The notes under the pieces were generated by a model. It searched no databases and had not been told where the DNA came from. It saw only the letters and a program-made list of their open reading frames with translations. Source: Negativibacillus massiliensis (lineage in GTDB: Bacteria > Bacillota > Clostridia > Oscillospirales > Ruminococcaceae). From it: a DNA stretch of 64,000 nt. The stretch is taken from NCBI RefSeq assembly GCF_900148495.1, contig NZ_FTRU01000008.1, positions 744,001 to 808,000 of the forward strand, in the 5' to 3' direction. Of the stretch, positions 9,594-18,351 are shown in pieces (positions within the stretch are counted from its first letter, which is position 1; every line of letters begins with the position of its first letter). A program made the translations under genes and the position numbers.

Positions 9594-10532
9594 ATGGGAT
9601 TTTTTAACAAGATTGCCGAAGGGTTAAAAAAGACAAGAGATTCGATGATGGGAAAGGTGGATGCCCTGTTAAATTCCTTTACCAAAATCGATGAAGAATT
9701 TTTTGAGGAACTGGAAGAAAACCTGATTATGGCGGATGTGGGTGCGGTCACTTCTTCCCATATCTGTGAGAACCTTCGCAAAAAGGTAAAGGAAAAAGGT
9801 CTGACCGATGCTTCTGAGGTAAAGGGAGCGCTTAAAGAGATCATCTCGGAGATGCTTTCCGGCGATGAAGCGCTCAATCTGAGCACCAAACCAAGCGTTC
9901 TGCTGGTTATCGGTGTAAACGGTGTCGGCAAGACCACAACCATCGGAAAGCTGGCAAACAATCTGCGCCAGGACGGCAAAAAGGTGCTGCTTGCTGCAGC
10001 TGATACCTTCCGTGCGGCAGCGATTGATCAGCTTCAGATCTGGGCAGATCGTGCACAGGTCGAACTGGTAAAACACGATGAAGGCTCTGACCCGGCAGCA
10101 GTTGTTTTCGATGCAGTCAATGCAGGCAAGGCACGCGGCTGTGATGTTGTTATCTGTGATACCGCAGGCAGACTGCACAACAAGAAAAATCTGATGGACG
10201 AACTTGCAAAGATCTCCCGTGTTATCGACAGGGAAGCGCCGGGCTGTGCAAAAGAGGTTCTGTTGGTGCTGGATGCGACCACAGGTCAGAATGCACTCAA
10301 TCAGGCAAAACTCTTTAAAGAAGCAGCAGGCCTTACCGGTATCATCCTGACCAAACTGGATGGAACCGCACGCGGCGGCGTGGTGATCGGCATTAAGGAA
10401 GAGCTCAATATCCCGATTAAATATATCGGTGTCGGTGAGCAGATCGATGACCTCAAGCCGTTTGATTCCAGAGAGTTTGTCGAAGCTCTGTTTGAAGGAA
10501 CCGATAAACCGAAGAACGGGGAGGAAGACTAG
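9594..10532 (+). CDS. ftsY: Signal recognition particle receptor FtsY
   Basis: SRP receptor GTPase that docks ribosome-nascent chain complexes at the membrane. Its 312 residues consist of the N and G domains only; the long acidic A domain of the E. coli protein is absent, as in most Firmicutes. G motifs are [10 protein letters not shown] (P loop), DTAGR and [10 protein letters not shown]. The N terminus [13 protein letters not shown] suits membrane contact. The stop TAG is directly followed by the ATG of rdgB, indicating translational coupling. Confidence 0.97.
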   Translation: MGFFNKIAEGLKKTRDSMMGKVDALLNSFTKIDEEFFEELEENLIMADVGAVTSSHICENLRKKVKEKGLTDASEVKGALKEIISEMLSGDEALNLSTKPSVLLVIGVNGVGKTTTIGKLANNLRQDGKKVLLAAADTFRAAAIDQLQIWADRAQVELVKHDEGSDPAAVVFDAVNAGKARGCDVVICDTAGRLHNKKNLMDELAKISRVIDREAPGCAKEVLLVLDATTGQNALNQAKLFKEAAGLTGIILTKLDGTARGGVVIGIKEELNIPIKYIGVGEQIDDLKPFDSREFVEALFEGTDKPKNGEED

Positions 10533-11129
10533 ATGAAACTGGTTCTTGCGACCAACAACGAAGGAAAGGTGCGGGAGTTTGCCCGCATTCTGGAGCCGCT
10601 CGGCATCGAAGTGATGACCCAAAAACAGGCGGGAGTTCATGTTTCTCCGGAAGAAAATGGAACCACCTTTGCAGAAAATGCCCGCATCAAAGCAATGGCA
10701 GTCTATGAGGCGACAGGACTGCCAACTGTAGCGGACGACTCGGGATTGTGCATCGATGCGATGAACGGCGAGCCGGGTGTCTACTCGGCAAGATACTATG
10801 GAGAAGATACTCCGTATGAAGAAAAGAATCGCCGCATTATCGAAAGCTTAAATGGCGTTGCAGAAGAAAAACGAACTGCACGCTTTGTGGCACACATTAC
10901 CTGTGTGCTTTCCAAAGACGAGATCCTCGACTGTGAAGGCGTGTGCGAAGGAACCATTGGACACAAACCAGCAGGAGACGGAGGATTTGGTTATGACCCG
11001 ATCTTTTATGTCGGGGATAAGAGCTTTGCTGAACTTGACGGGGAAGCAAAGGATAAGGTAAGCCATCGCGGAAAAGCGCTGGAAAAATTGTATCAGAAAT
11101 TAAAAGAAAGAAACGAGATGGAGAAATAA
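10533..11129 (+). CDS. rdgB: XTP/dITP diphosphatase (RdgB/HAM1)
   Basis: Removes non-canonical purine triphosphates (dITP, XTP) by hydrolysis to the monophosphate and pyrophosphate. The 198 residues begin with the nucleotide-binding LATNNEGKVREF and include TVADDSGLCIDA, GVYSARYYG and GGFGYDPIF, all hallmarks of the Ham1 family. It starts on the base after the ftsY stop codon. A SD sequence (GGGGAGGA) lies inside the end of ftsY. Confidence 0.96.
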   Translation: MKLVLATNNEGKVREFARILEPLGIEVMTQKQAGVHVSPEENGTTFAENARIKAMAVYEATGLPTVADDSGLCIDAMNGEPGVYSARYYGEDTPYEEKNRRIIESLNGVAEEKRTARFVAHITCVLSKDEILDCEGVCEGTIGHKPAGDGGFGYDPIFYVGDKSFAELDGEAKDKVSHRGKALEKLYQKLKERNEMEK

Positions 11130-11166
11130 GAAAGACTTCACCGTTTAAAAAGAAAGGAAACAAAGT

Positions 11167-11454
11167 ATGTTGACAAGCAAGGAAAGAGCAAAACTCAGAA
11201 CACTGGCAAATCCGCTGGAGACCATCCTTCAGGTAGGAAAGGGCGGCATCGGCGAACAGCTCGTAAAACAGGTAGACGACGCTCTGCGCGCAAGAGAACT
11301 GATTAAAATGCGCGTTCTGGAGACCGCTCCTGGTTTTGCAAGAGAGATTGCACAGCAGCTGGCAGAGCAGACCGATTCGGAAGTAGTACAGGTAATCGGT
11401 ACCCGCTTCGTGCTTTACCGTAAGAACAAAAAGGACCCAAAAATCATTCTGTAA
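11167..11454 (+). CDS. yhbY: YhbY/CRM-domain RNA-binding protein
   Basis: A 95-residue single CRM-domain protein, expected to bind pre-50S ribosomal particles. It begins MLTSKERAKLRTLAN and holds the domain's VGKGGIGEQLV loop (GxxG-type RNA contact) at about residues 23-33 and a conserved C-terminal VLYRKNKKDPKIIL. AGAAAGGA lies 8 to 10 bases before the start. It precedes nadD, the common Firmicute arrangement. Confidence 0.93.
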   Translation: MLTSKERAKLRTLANPLETILQVGKGGIGEQLVKQVDDALRARELIKMRVLETAPGFAREIAQQLAEQTDSEVVQVIGTRFVLYRKNKKDPKIIL

Positions 11455-11495
11455 CACAATTCCTGTTACAGGAGGAAAGAGAACAGGGTGGAACG

Positions 11496-12686
11496 ATGGA
11501 AAAAATAGGAATTTTCGGTGGAACCTTTAACCCGGTACACAACGGACATGTCCGCCTTGCAAAGCATTATATGGAGCAGCTGGGGCTTTCCAGAATGCTG
11601 GTCATTCCCACCAAGACCCCGCCGCACAAAGCAGCACCTGATCTTGCAGATTCCGACGATCGGCTTGCCATGTGCCGCATTGCCTTTGAGGGAATGGAAG
11701 GTGTCACAGTCAGCGATATGGAAATTCGCCGTGAAGGCAAAAGTTTTACGGTGGATACAGTGCATGAACTGAAAAAGGAATTTTTGGATGCACAGCTTTT
11801 TCTTCTGGTTGGAAGCGACATGTTTCTTACCTTCCGAAAATGGAAGGACTGGCAGGAAATTTTAAAAAATGCCATCCTTTGTACTGCGGCGCGCACCGAC
11901 GGAGAGCTGCAGGCACTTTATGCCTGCAGCAGGGAGCTGTCCGAATTTGGAAAGACGATGGTATTTGATTTTCCGGTATTCCGTGTTTCTTCCACCCAGA
12001 TTCGGGAGAAGGTAAAAAAGGGAGAATCGTGCCGGGGATTTATCGATCCGAAGGTGGAGGAGTATATCCTGCATCACGGATTATACAAAGGACAGGATAA
12101 AATGGAAAAAAACGAGAAAGACTATGTAGAGATCATCCGCCCGCTTTTAAAGCCAAAACGCTTTGAACACTCGCTGAATGTGGCCGAACAGGCAGTGTTT
12201 TTGGCAAAACGGTATGGGGAGGATGAGCACAAAGCCTATGTTGCGGCAATCCTTCACGATATCTGCAAAAATATGCCGCAGAATGAACAGTTGCAATGGA
12301 TGGAAAAGTCTGCTATAATTTTGGACGATAACCTGCTCACACAGCCGCCAGTCTGGCATGGATTTGCCGGTGCGGAATATATCCAGCAGGTTTTGGAGAT
12401 CGAGGACGAGGAGATCATCAACGCGGTGCGCTATCATACTATCGGCCGCGCAGGGATGAGCAAACTGGAACAGATTGTCTATCTTGCAGACCTGACAAGT
12501 AAGGAGAGAGATTATCCGGACGCAGAGCGGATGCGTCAGGTGGTACTGCACTCTTTGCACGAAGGAATGCGTGAGGCACTGATCTTTGCGGTAAGAAACC
12601 AGGCAGAAAAACGATTGCCGTTGTGCATCGATACCTGCCAGGCATACAACGAGTATCTTCGGGAAGAAACGGACCGGAGAGCTTAA
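11496..12686 (+). CDS. nadD: Fused nicotinate-nucleotide adenylyltransferase and YqeK HD hydrolase
   Basis: One 396-residue frame holds two enzymes that are usually separate. Residues 1 to about 200 are NadD, which makes deamido-NAD from nicotinate mononucleotide: FGGTFNPVHNGHVRLA nucleotide-binding motif and VSSTQIREKVKKG. From about residue 203 comes a YqeK-type HD domain (ILHDICKN, FEHSLNVAEQA, RYHTIGRAGM), the family of symmetrical diadenosine tetraphosphate hydrolases. An ATG at 12102 with AAAGGA about 9 bases upstream marks the junction, so YqeK may also be made alone by internal initiation. Downstream are LCP and rsfS, as in unfused loci. Confidence 0.93.
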   Translation: MEKIGIFGGTFNPVHNGHVRLAKHYMEQLGLSRMLVIPTKTPPHKAAPDLADSDDRLAMCRIAFEGMEGVTVSDMEIRREGKSFTVDTVHELKKEFLDAQLFLLVGSDMFLTFRKWKDWQEILKNAILCTAARTDGELQALYACSRELSEFGKTMVFDFPVFRVSSTQIREKVKKGESCRGFIDPKVEEYILHHGLYKGQDKMEKNEKDYVEIIRPLLKPKRFEHSLNVAEQAVFLAKRYGEDEHKAYVAAILHDICKNMPQNEQLQWMEKSAIILDDNLLTQPPVWHGFAGAEYIQQVLEIEDEEIINAVRYHTIGRAGMSKLEQIVYLADLTSKERDYPDAERMRQVVLHSLHEGMREALIFAVRNQAEKRLPLCIDTCQAYNEYLREETDRRA

Positions 12687-12753
12687 GATGATTGGATTTT
12701 GCACAGGAAAATTCCAGTCACAAGATTGCTAGCATTGTTTGGGGGCAAAAGTT

Positions 12754-14253
12754 TTGAGTGTAAAAAAGAAAATTGCTGCTGCGGTTTTGGCTGCCGTCTG
12801 TTTGATTGCATGCATTGCCGTATCCTATGCAGCGGGCTATTCGAGAGGTTTTAACAGCCACAAGACAACCCTGAAGGCAGGGGACGACACTTCGGAAGAA
12901 ACCATTGATCCGGAAGATCTGTCCGAAGATGACATCAAGCCGCTGGAGGAAGACACCATTTCGGTTTTGTGCTGCGGTGTCGATAATACCCAGAAGTTGA
13001 CCGACGTTATCATGTATGCACTGTTTAACACCAAAACCGGTGAAGTGGATATTCTGCGTATTCCACGAGATACCTTTGTCGGTTCTGAATTCCCGACCGG
13101 TAAGGTCAATGCAATTTATGGACATCCATACGAGGGTATGAGCGGAATCGAAACGCTCAAGAGCTATCTGGAAGAAAACTGGAAACTGAATATCGATTAT
13201 TATGCGACCATCGACCTTGCAAGTGTCCGCGATATCGTGGATGATATGGGCGGCGTTACCATGAATATCGAGGAGCAGATTAACTACCTGCCAGGAAAAG
13301 TTCTTTATCCGGGCGAACAGACCTTAAACGGTGAACAGGCAGAATGGATTATCCGTTATCGTGCCGGTTATGCAAACGGAGACCTTGGAAGAATTGATGC
13401 ACAGACACAGTTTATCTTTGCCTGCATCGATCGTGTACATGAACTGGGCAGAATGAAGAGCCTGCCGATTCTGATGGGACATTACGATGATATCGATACC
13501 GATATGCCGCTGAACAAGATGATTTCAGTAGCAAGCGCTCTGTTCGAAGTGGATACCGATGATATCGAAATGCATGTTGTACCGGGCAACGGAACCATGT
13601 ATTATTCCTATTCCGTTTATGCAGTGGACGAGCAGGCTCTTGTGGACGTTATGAATGAACATTTCATGACACAGGGCAACAGTGTTACCGCAGAGGATCT
13701 GAATATTCCAAATATCTACGGTGGTTCGTCCAGCTCTTCCAGTTCCAGCAGTTCGGGCAACTGGAACAGCAATACTCAGGGCAGCCAGTCACAGTGGACT
13801 CAGGACAGCACCCAGCAGGGCAGCCAGTCTCAAAATGACCAGCAGACCCAGTCGAGTGAAGAAGACTTTACTCCACAGTATCAGTATGATAAAAATGGAA
13901 ACCCACTTTACCGTCTGGATGAAAACGGCGATCCAATCTACGACTATGACGAGGATGGAAACGTAGTTTACATCTATCAGCAGGTACAGGAAGAGGAGAA
14001 AAAAGAGGAAGAATCCTCCAAACCATCCGGTAATGTAACCACCAACGAAAATGGCCAGACAGTAATTCTTTCCAAGTCCAACCAGGAAAAGGCACAGCAG
14101 GAAGCAGAAGAAGAGTCTCAGAATGAGTCTTCGGATAAAGAAGAGAAGTCTTCATCAAGCTCCAAGACCAGCAGTTCTTCTTCCAGTTCCAAAACAAGCA
14201 GTTCCTCTTCCAGCTCTTCGGACAGTGGCTTCTCCTTCTCTAACAGGGGATAA
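12754..14253 (+). CDS. LytR-CpsA-Psr (LCP) family cell-wall glycopolymer transferase
   Basis: Membrane-anchored enzyme that attaches teichoic acid-like polymers to peptidoglycan. The start is taken as TTG at 12754, with GGGGG at 12741-12745 (499 aa); a TTG at 12739 is the alternative. A hydrophobic segment at about residues 6-25 anchors the extracytoplasmic LCP domain, which shows ILRIPRDTFV and the acidic GGV region; WIIRYRAGYANGDLGRID carries the phosphate-binding arginines. After about residue 325 the tail is low complexity: Ser clusters, Gln/Ser stretches, then three 10-residue Asp/Asn-Gly-Tyr repeats (DKNGNPLYRL, DENGDPIYDY, DEDGNVVYIY) and more poly-Ser. Confidence 0.92.
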   Translation: MSVKKKIAAAVLAAVCLIACIAVSYAAGYSRGFNSHKTTLKAGDDTSEETIDPEDLSEDDIKPLEEDTISVLCCGVDNTQKLTDVIMYALFNTKTGEVDILRIPRDTFVGSEFPTGKVNAIYGHPYEGMSGIETLKSYLEENWKLNIDYYATIDLASVRDIVDDMGGVTMNIEEQINYLPGKVLYPGEQTLNGEQAEWIIRYRAGYANGDLGRIDAQTQFIFACIDRVHELGRMKSLPILMGHYDDIDTDMPLNKMISVASALFEVDTDDIEMHVVPGNGTMYYSYSVYAVDEQALVDVMNEHFMTQGNSVTAEDLNIPNIYGGSSSSSSSSSSGNWNSNTQGSQSQWTQDSTQQGSQSQNDQQTQSSEEDFTPQYQYDKNGNPLYRLDENGDPIYDYDEDGNVVYIYQQVQEEEKKEEESSKPSGNVTTNENGQTVILSKSNQEKAQQEAEEESQNESSDKEEKSSSSSKTSSSSSSSKTSSSSSSSSDSGFSFSNRG

Positions 14254-14307
14254 AGAAGAGATACTAAAACAGAACAACACAGCTTTTATAATAAAGGAGA
14301 GAAGAGA

Positions 14308-14667
14308 ATGACATCCTTAGAACAGGCAAAGACAATCGTCAAGGTACTGGACAAGAAAAAAGGCAAGGATATCAAGCTTGTCGAGATCAAAAATCTGTCC
14401 AGCCTGGGAGATTACTTTGTAATTGCGTCCGCGACCAGCACCACACAGGTAAAATCTCTGGCTGATGAAGTCGAAGAAGAGATGACCAAACTGGGCTTTG
14501 AACCGAACCGTGTGGAAGGCCGCCAGAGCGCACAGTGGATTCTGATGGACTACTATGATGTAATGGTTCATGTTTTCCTGGAAGAATCCAGAAACTTTTA
14601 TAATCTGGAACGTCTGTGGTGTGATGCACCACAGGTGGATATCAGCGACATCCTGACAAAGGACTAA
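14308..14667 (+). CDS. rsfS: Ribosomal silencing factor RsfS
   Basis: The 119-residue RsfS/Iojap protein binds uL14 on the large subunit and blocks subunit joining in poor conditions. Family features visible are DIKLVEIKNLSSLGDYFVIA, QVKSLADEVEEEM, and the RVEGRQSAQWILMDYYDVMVH region (given here in parts: EGRQSAQWILMDY, DVMVHVF). AAAGGAG lies 11 bases before ATG. It sits between the LCP gene and leuS, the normal place after nadD-yqeK in Firmicutes. Confidence 0.95.
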   Translation: MTSLEQAKTIVKVLDKKKGKDIKLVEIKNLSSLGDYFVIASATSTTQVKSLADEVEEEMTKLGFEPNRVEGRQSAQWILMDYYDVMVHVFLEESRNFYNLERLWCDAPQVDISDILTKD

Positions 14668-14677
14668 TGCCGTATTC

Positions 14678-14710
14678 CCGCAAAGCGCTGTATCATACAG
14701 CGCTTTGCGG
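14678..14710 (+). terminator. Perfect 15-bp hairpin between rsfS and leuS
   Basis: CCGCAAAGCGCTGTA pairs perfectly with its complement around a TCA loop. The bases after it (TGTAGTATTATAT) are AU-rich but hold no clean T run. It could be a partial terminator or an mRNA processing/stability element upstream of leuS. There is no room for a T-box, which often controls leuS. Confidence 0.45.
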
Positions 14711-14794
14711 TGTAGTATTATATTTGGGAAATCTTTGCAGAAATTTCCTGTGACAGATCTTTTTGCAAGATCGAAAATAATGGAGGAATGAGCC

Positions 14795-17200
14795 TTGAAG
14801 TACGATTTTAGCCAAATTGAGGCAAAATGGCAGCAAAAATGGGACGAAAACCATACCTTTGCTGCAACCAACGACTATACCAAACCAAAATATTATGCAT
14901 TGGTTGAGTTCCCTTATCCATCCGGACAGGGTCTGCATGTAGGTCATCCGCGTTCCTACACCGCACTGGATATCATTGCAAGAAAACGCCGTATGCAGGG
15001 CTACAATGTTCTGTATCCGATGGGCTGGGATGCTTTTGGTCTGCCAACCGAAAACTTTGCGATCAAAAACCACATCCATCCGGAAATTGTTACCAAAAAC
15101 AACGTAGCAAGATTTAAGCAGCAGCTCAAATCTCTGGGACTTTCCTTTGACTGGGATCGCGAGATCAACACCACCGATCCAAGCTATTACAAATGGACCC
15201 AGTGGATTTTCCTCCAGCTTTACAAAAAAGGCCTTGCTTACAAAAAGGAAATGTCGGTTAACTGGTGTACTTCCTGTAAGGTTGTTCTGGCAAACGAAGA
15301 AGTTGTAAACGGTGTGTGCGAACGCTGCGGCGGCGAAGTTGTTCACAAAGTAAAGAGCCAGTGGATGCTCAAGATCACCGAATACGCACAGAGACTGCTG
15401 GATGATCTGGATAAAGTAGACTACATTGAACGTGTTAAGACTTCTCAGAGAAACTGGATCGGTCGTTCCACCGGTGTTGAGGTTGAATTTGATACCACAG
15501 CCGGCGACAAACTGATGATCTATACTACCCGTCCAGACACGCTGTACGGTGCTACTTACATGGTTATCTCCCCAGAGCATCCATATCTGGATAAATGGGC
15601 AGAGCGCATCTCCAACATGGACGAAATCAACGCTTACAAAGAGGAGTCTGCAAAGAAGTCCGACTTTGAGCGTACCGAAATGGTAAAAGAAAAAACCGGT
15701 GTCCGCATTCAGGGCGTTGAGGGTATTAACCCGGTTAACGGCAAAAATATCCCGATCTTTGTTTCTGACTATGTCCTGATGTCTTACGGAACTGGTGCTA
15801 TCATGGCTGTACCAGCTCACGATACCCGTGACTGGGAATTTGCAAAGAAATTTAACCTTCCAATCATTGAGGTTGTTAAAGGCGGCAATGTAGAGGAAGA
15901 AGCATTCACTGACTGTGCAACCGGTATTATGGTTAACTCCGGTATTCTGGATGGACTGTCTGTTGAGGAAGCAAAGAAGAAGATCACTGCATACTTGGAA
16001 GAAACCGGAAAAGGTCATCCAAAGGTAAACTACAAACTGCGTGACTGGGTATTCTCCCGTCAGCGTTACTGGGGAGAACCAATCCCAATGGTTTACTGTG
16101 AAAAATGTGGATGGGTTCCGCTGCCAGAGAGCGAACTGCCGCTCAAACTGCCAGAATGTGAATCCTTTGAGCAGACCGATGATGGTCAGTCCCCACTGTC
16201 CAAGATGACTGATTGGGTTAATACCACCTGTCCGCACTGCGGCGGCCCAGCAACCCGTGAAACCGATACTATGCCACAGTGGGCAGGTTCCTCCTGGTAC
16301 TTCCTGCGTTACTGCGATCCGCACAACGATGAGTGCTTGGCATCCAAAGAAGCACTGGATTACTGGTGCCCGGTTGACTGGTATAACGGCGGTATGGAAC
16401 ACACCACCCTGCATCTGCTCTACTCCCGTTTCTGGCATAAGTTCCTGTATGATCTGGGCGTAGTCAGCAATCCGGAACCATACGCAAAACGTACCAGCCA
16501 TGGCATGATTCTGGGTGAAAACGGCGAGAAGATGAGTAAATCCCGCGGCAACGTTGTAAACCCAGACGATATCGTAAAAGAATACGGCGCAGATACCATG
16601 CGTCTGTACGAGATGTTTATCGGCGACTTTGAAAAGAGCGCTCCATGGTCCACCTCTTCCATCAAGGGATGTAAACGTTTCCTTGATCGTGTATGGGCAC
16701 TGCAGGATATCCTCAACGACAGCGAAGAATATTCCGACAAGCTGGAAAGCGCATTCCATAAAGCAATCAAGAAGGTTGGCGAAGATATCGAAGAAATGAA
16801 GTTTAATACTGCTATCGCAACCCTGATGGCACTGATTAACGACATTTCTGACCACAAGACCATCAGCCGCAAAGAGCTCAAAACCTTCCTGATCCTGCTC
16901 AACCCATTTGCTCCTCACATCACAGAGGAAATCTGGGAAGCACAGAACTTCGGCGGCATGCTCAATCAGCAGAGCTGGCCTGCATACGATGAAGCAAAAT
17001 GTGTTGACGCTACTGTTGAGATTGCAGTTCAGATCTGCGGCAAGATCAAAGCAAGAATGGACGTTCCTGCGGATGCTTCCAAGGAACAGCTCTTGGAAAT
17101 TGCAAAAGTAGATGCGACTATCGCAGCAATTCTGGAAGGAAAGACTATCGTAAAAGAGATCGTCGTTCCAGGAAAACTGGTCAATATCGTAGCAAAGTAA
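14795..17200 (+). CDS. leuS: Leucyl-tRNA synthetase
   Basis: Class I aminoacyl-tRNA synthetase charging tRNA-Leu. The 801 residues match bacterial LeuRS: the HIGH motif appears as HVGH in [14 protein letters not shown] at about residues 43-56, the CP1 editing domain follows, and KMSKS is in [10 protein letters not shown]. Two cysteine pairs (CTSCKV and CERCGG) around residues 155-185 suggest a zinc site. The start is TTG at 14795 with TGGAGG 8 bases upstream. Codon usage is strongly biased to a small set, as expected for a highly expressed gene. Confidence 0.98.
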   Translation: MKYDFSQIEAKWQQKWDENHTFAATNDYTKPKYYALVEFPYPSGQGLHVGHPRSYTALDIIARKRRMQGYNVLYPMGWDAFGLPTENFAIKNHIHPEIVTKNNVARFKQQLKSLGLSFDWDREINTTDPSYYKWTQWIFLQLYKKGLAYKKEMSVNWCTSCKVVLANEEVVNGVCERCGGEVVHKVKSQWMLKITEYAQRLLDDLDKVDYIERVKTSQRNWIGRSTGVEVEFDTTAGDKLMIYTTRPDTLYGATYMVISPEHPYLDKWAERISNMDEINAYKEESAKKSDFERTEMVKEKTGVRIQGVEGINPVNGKNIPIFVSDYVLMSYGTGAIMAVPAHDTRDWEFAKKFNLPIIEVVKGGNVEEEAFTDCATGIMVNSGILDGLSVEEAKKKITAYLEETGKGHPKVNYKLRDWVFSRQRYWGEPIPMVYCEKCGWVPLPESELPLKLPECESFEQTDDGQSPLSKMTDWVNTTCPHCGGPATRETDTMPQWAGSSWYFLRYCDPHNDECLASKEALDYWCPVDWYNGGMEHTTLHLLYSRFWHKFLYDLGVVSNPEPYAKRTSHGMILGENGEKMSKSRGNVVNPDDIVKEYGADTMRLYEMFIGDFEKSAPWSTSSIKGCKRFLDRVWALQDILNDSEEYSDKLESAFHKAIKKVGEDIEEMKFNTAIATLMALINDISDHKTISRKELKTFLILLNPFAPHITEEIWEAQNFGGMLNQQSWPAYDEAKCVDATVEIAVQICGKIKARMDVPADASKEQLLEIAKVDATIAAILEGKTIVKEIVVPGKLVNIVAK

Positions 17201-17240
17201 GCAAAAATAAAAGATTGACTGCGGGAGTGTAAAAAAAGAC

Positions 17241-17270
17241 TTGACATTCACTCCCAGAATATAGTATAAT
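17241..17270 (+). promoter_or_regulatory. Strong sigma-A-type promoter for rpsU
   Basis: TTGACA (17241-17246) and TATAAT (17265-17270) are both perfect consensus hexamers, 18 bases apart. A 7-bp inverted repeat GGGAGTG/CACTCCC (17223-17229 and 17249-17255) brackets the -35 box and could be an operator. Transcription would start near 17277. Confidence 0.85.
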
Positions 17271-17276
17271 CTTTGT

Positions 17277-17410
17277 TGTTACAAGTTTCTCCTATCCAGG
17301 GGCAATGCAAAACAGTGCCTTATCGTGTGGATGTGGAAAAACACATAGTACGCTGAGATGGTAGAAGAGACTTGAATACTCCTGCCCAATGGCGTAAGGA
17401 GGGATAAGAA
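17277..17410 (+). promoter_or_regulatory. Structured 5' leader of rpsU with hidden ribosome binding site
   Basis: About 134 untranslated bases separate the promoter from rpsU. Visible helices: CTCCTGCC (17379-17386) pairs with GGC and AGGAG (17391-17401) and covers the SD AAGGAGGG; TTTCT-CC-TATCC (17286-17297) pairs over 10 bp with GGATAAGAAA (17402-17411), which runs into the start codon; TATCCA (17293-17298) could instead pair with TGGATG (17328-17333); ATGTG/CACAT forms a small hairpin at 17331-17346. The competing use of TATCC suggests a switch. The class is not recognised; autoregulation by S21 is one possibility. Confidence 0.6.
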
Positions 17411-17587
17411 ATGGCAGAAATTCGTGTTAAAGATAACGAGTCTTTGGATAGTGCTCTGAGAAGATTTAAGAGACAGTGCGCACGCGCTGGCGTTCTCAAC
17501 GAAGTTCGTAAAAGAGAGCATTATGAAAAGCCGTCTGTTAAACGCAAAAAGAAATCCGAAGCTGCTCGTAAACGCAAATTCAGATAA
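17411..17587 (+). CDS. rpsU: Small ribosomal subunit protein bS21
   Basis: A 58-residue basic protein starting [20 protein letters not shown] and ending [10 protein letters not shown], which is S21 throughout. It binds the 30S platform near the anti-Shine-Dalgarno region of 16S rRNA and helps initiation. AAGGAGGG lies 7 bases before the ATG. It has its own consensus promoter, a structured leader and a downstream terminator, so it appears to be a single-gene unit. Confidence 0.97.
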   Translation: MAEIRVKDNESLDSALRRFKRQCARAGVLNEVRKREHYEKPSVKRKKKSEAARKRKFR

Positions 17588-17711
17588 TCTCTGATTTTGT
17601 TTAGAGTAACCCATTCGGCAAGTCGTTTTCAGGCTGCGAATGCACATTCCCGAATGTGACCATTTCGGGCAAGGACAGTTTTACAAAAATGTAAGACCTG
17701 TTGATGAGAAT
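17588..17711 (+). other. rpsU 3' untranslated region
   Basis: No gene is seen here. It contains a short perfect hairpin, CACATTC-CC-GAATGTG, at 17643-17658, about 50 bases before the intrinsic terminator. Nothing resembling a tRNA or a known small RNA could be recognised. Confidence 0.4.
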
Positions 17712-17712
17712 A

Positions 17713-17740
17713 AAAGCGAGCCGATTGGCTCGCTTTTTCT
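17713..17740 (+). terminator. Intrinsic terminator after rpsU
   Basis: AAAGCGAGCC pairs with GGCTCGCTTT around a GATT loop and is followed by T-rich sequence. This is a textbook rho-independent terminator ending the rpsU transcript. Confidence 0.85.
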
Positions 17741-17747
17741 TATCTTA

Positions 17748-17775
17748 TAAAGATAGTCTTGTTAAAGATAGTCTT
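17748..17775 (+). repeat. 13-bp tandem direct repeat before yqeG
   Basis: TAAAGATAGTCTT occurs at 17748-17760 and again at 17763-17775, two bases apart. The first copy also overlaps an inverted repeat TATCTT/AAGATA (17741-17755). It lies between the rpsU terminator and yqeG and may be a protein-binding site or a slippage duplication. Confidence 0.5.
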
Positions 17776-17811
17776 ATAGGGATTGTTGCTATCTCACAAA
17801 AAGGAGCTTGG

Positions 17812-18339
17812 ATGATGAACTACTTCTATCCGTACGCGATGGCACAGCGTGTCTATCAGATCACACCGCAGCTGCTCAAAAGCTGGGGAGTCAAAGGACT
17901 GATTCTGGATATCGATAATACGCTGACCACCCACGACAATCCAATCCCCGATGCGGGAGTGAGCGCGTGGCTGGAACAAAACCGCAGGGAAGGGATCGCA
18001 ATGATTGTGCTTTCCAACAACAAGCCGGAGCGTGTGGAGCCTTTTGCAAAAATTTTGGGGCTTGACTATATCTCCAACGGGGCAAAACCCCTTAAAAAGG
18101 GATATCAGCGCTGTGCACAGGCACTTAATATCCCGTGTGAGCAGCTTTGCATGGTCGGTGACCAGCTGTTTACCGATATTCTGGGCGGAAACTGCGCTGG
18201 ATGCAAAACAGTTCTGGTCAGCCCAATCCAAAAGGAGAAAATGTTCTTTTTCCGCATCAAGCGTGCATTGGAGCGATTCCTGTTTTATATCTGCCCGAAA
18301 AAAACAGCAGACAGCATCATTCATCTGGACAAGGAATAG
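17812..18339 (+). CDS. yqeG: YqeG-family HAD phosphatase
   Basis: A 175-residue HAD-superfamily phosphatase of the YqeG type. The nucleophile motif DIDNTLTTHDN is at about residues 32-42, VLSNNKPERV supplies the second motif, and the third is MVGDQLFTDILGG. AAGGAG at 17801-17806 serves ATGs at 17812 and 17815. The gene is linked to aroQ and efp in many Clostridia. The substrate is not known from sequence. Confidence 0.88.
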   Translation: MMNYFYPYAMAQRVYQITPQLLKSWGVKGLILDIDNTLTTHDNPIPDAGVSAWLEQNRREGIAMIVLSNNKPERVEPFAKILGLDYISNGAKPLKKGYQRCAQALNIPCEQLCMVGDQLFTDILGGNCAGCKTVLVSPIQKEKMFFFRIKRALERFLFYICPKKTADSIIHLDKE

Positions 18340-18351
18340 GGGAGAAAGCTG

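Noticed and set aside
14668-14794. T-box upstream of leuS
   Set aside because: The gap is only 127 bases and lacks the conserved T-box sequence; it holds one perfect hairpin without a T run.
14693-17251. An 852-codon open frame antisense to leuS, and a 486-codon frame antisense to dxs (60794-62254)
   Set aside because: Both are shadows created by the biased codon use of strongly conserved genes on the other strand. The translations show no known motif and no ribosome binding site.
17277-17410. TPP riboswitch in the rpsU leader
   Set aside because: Short pieces resemble the TPP aptamer in order (AGGGG, CTGAGA, ACTTGAA, GCGTA, GGGA), but no CCC-type partner for the GGGG strand lies between CTGAGA and ACTTGAA, the 3' part has extra bases, and control of rpsU by thiamine would be unexpected. 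A covariance search with the TPP model would settle it.
17588-17711. A tRNA or small RNA gene after rpsU
   Set aside because: No T-loop or anticodon arm can be formed; only one short hairpin is present before the terminator.
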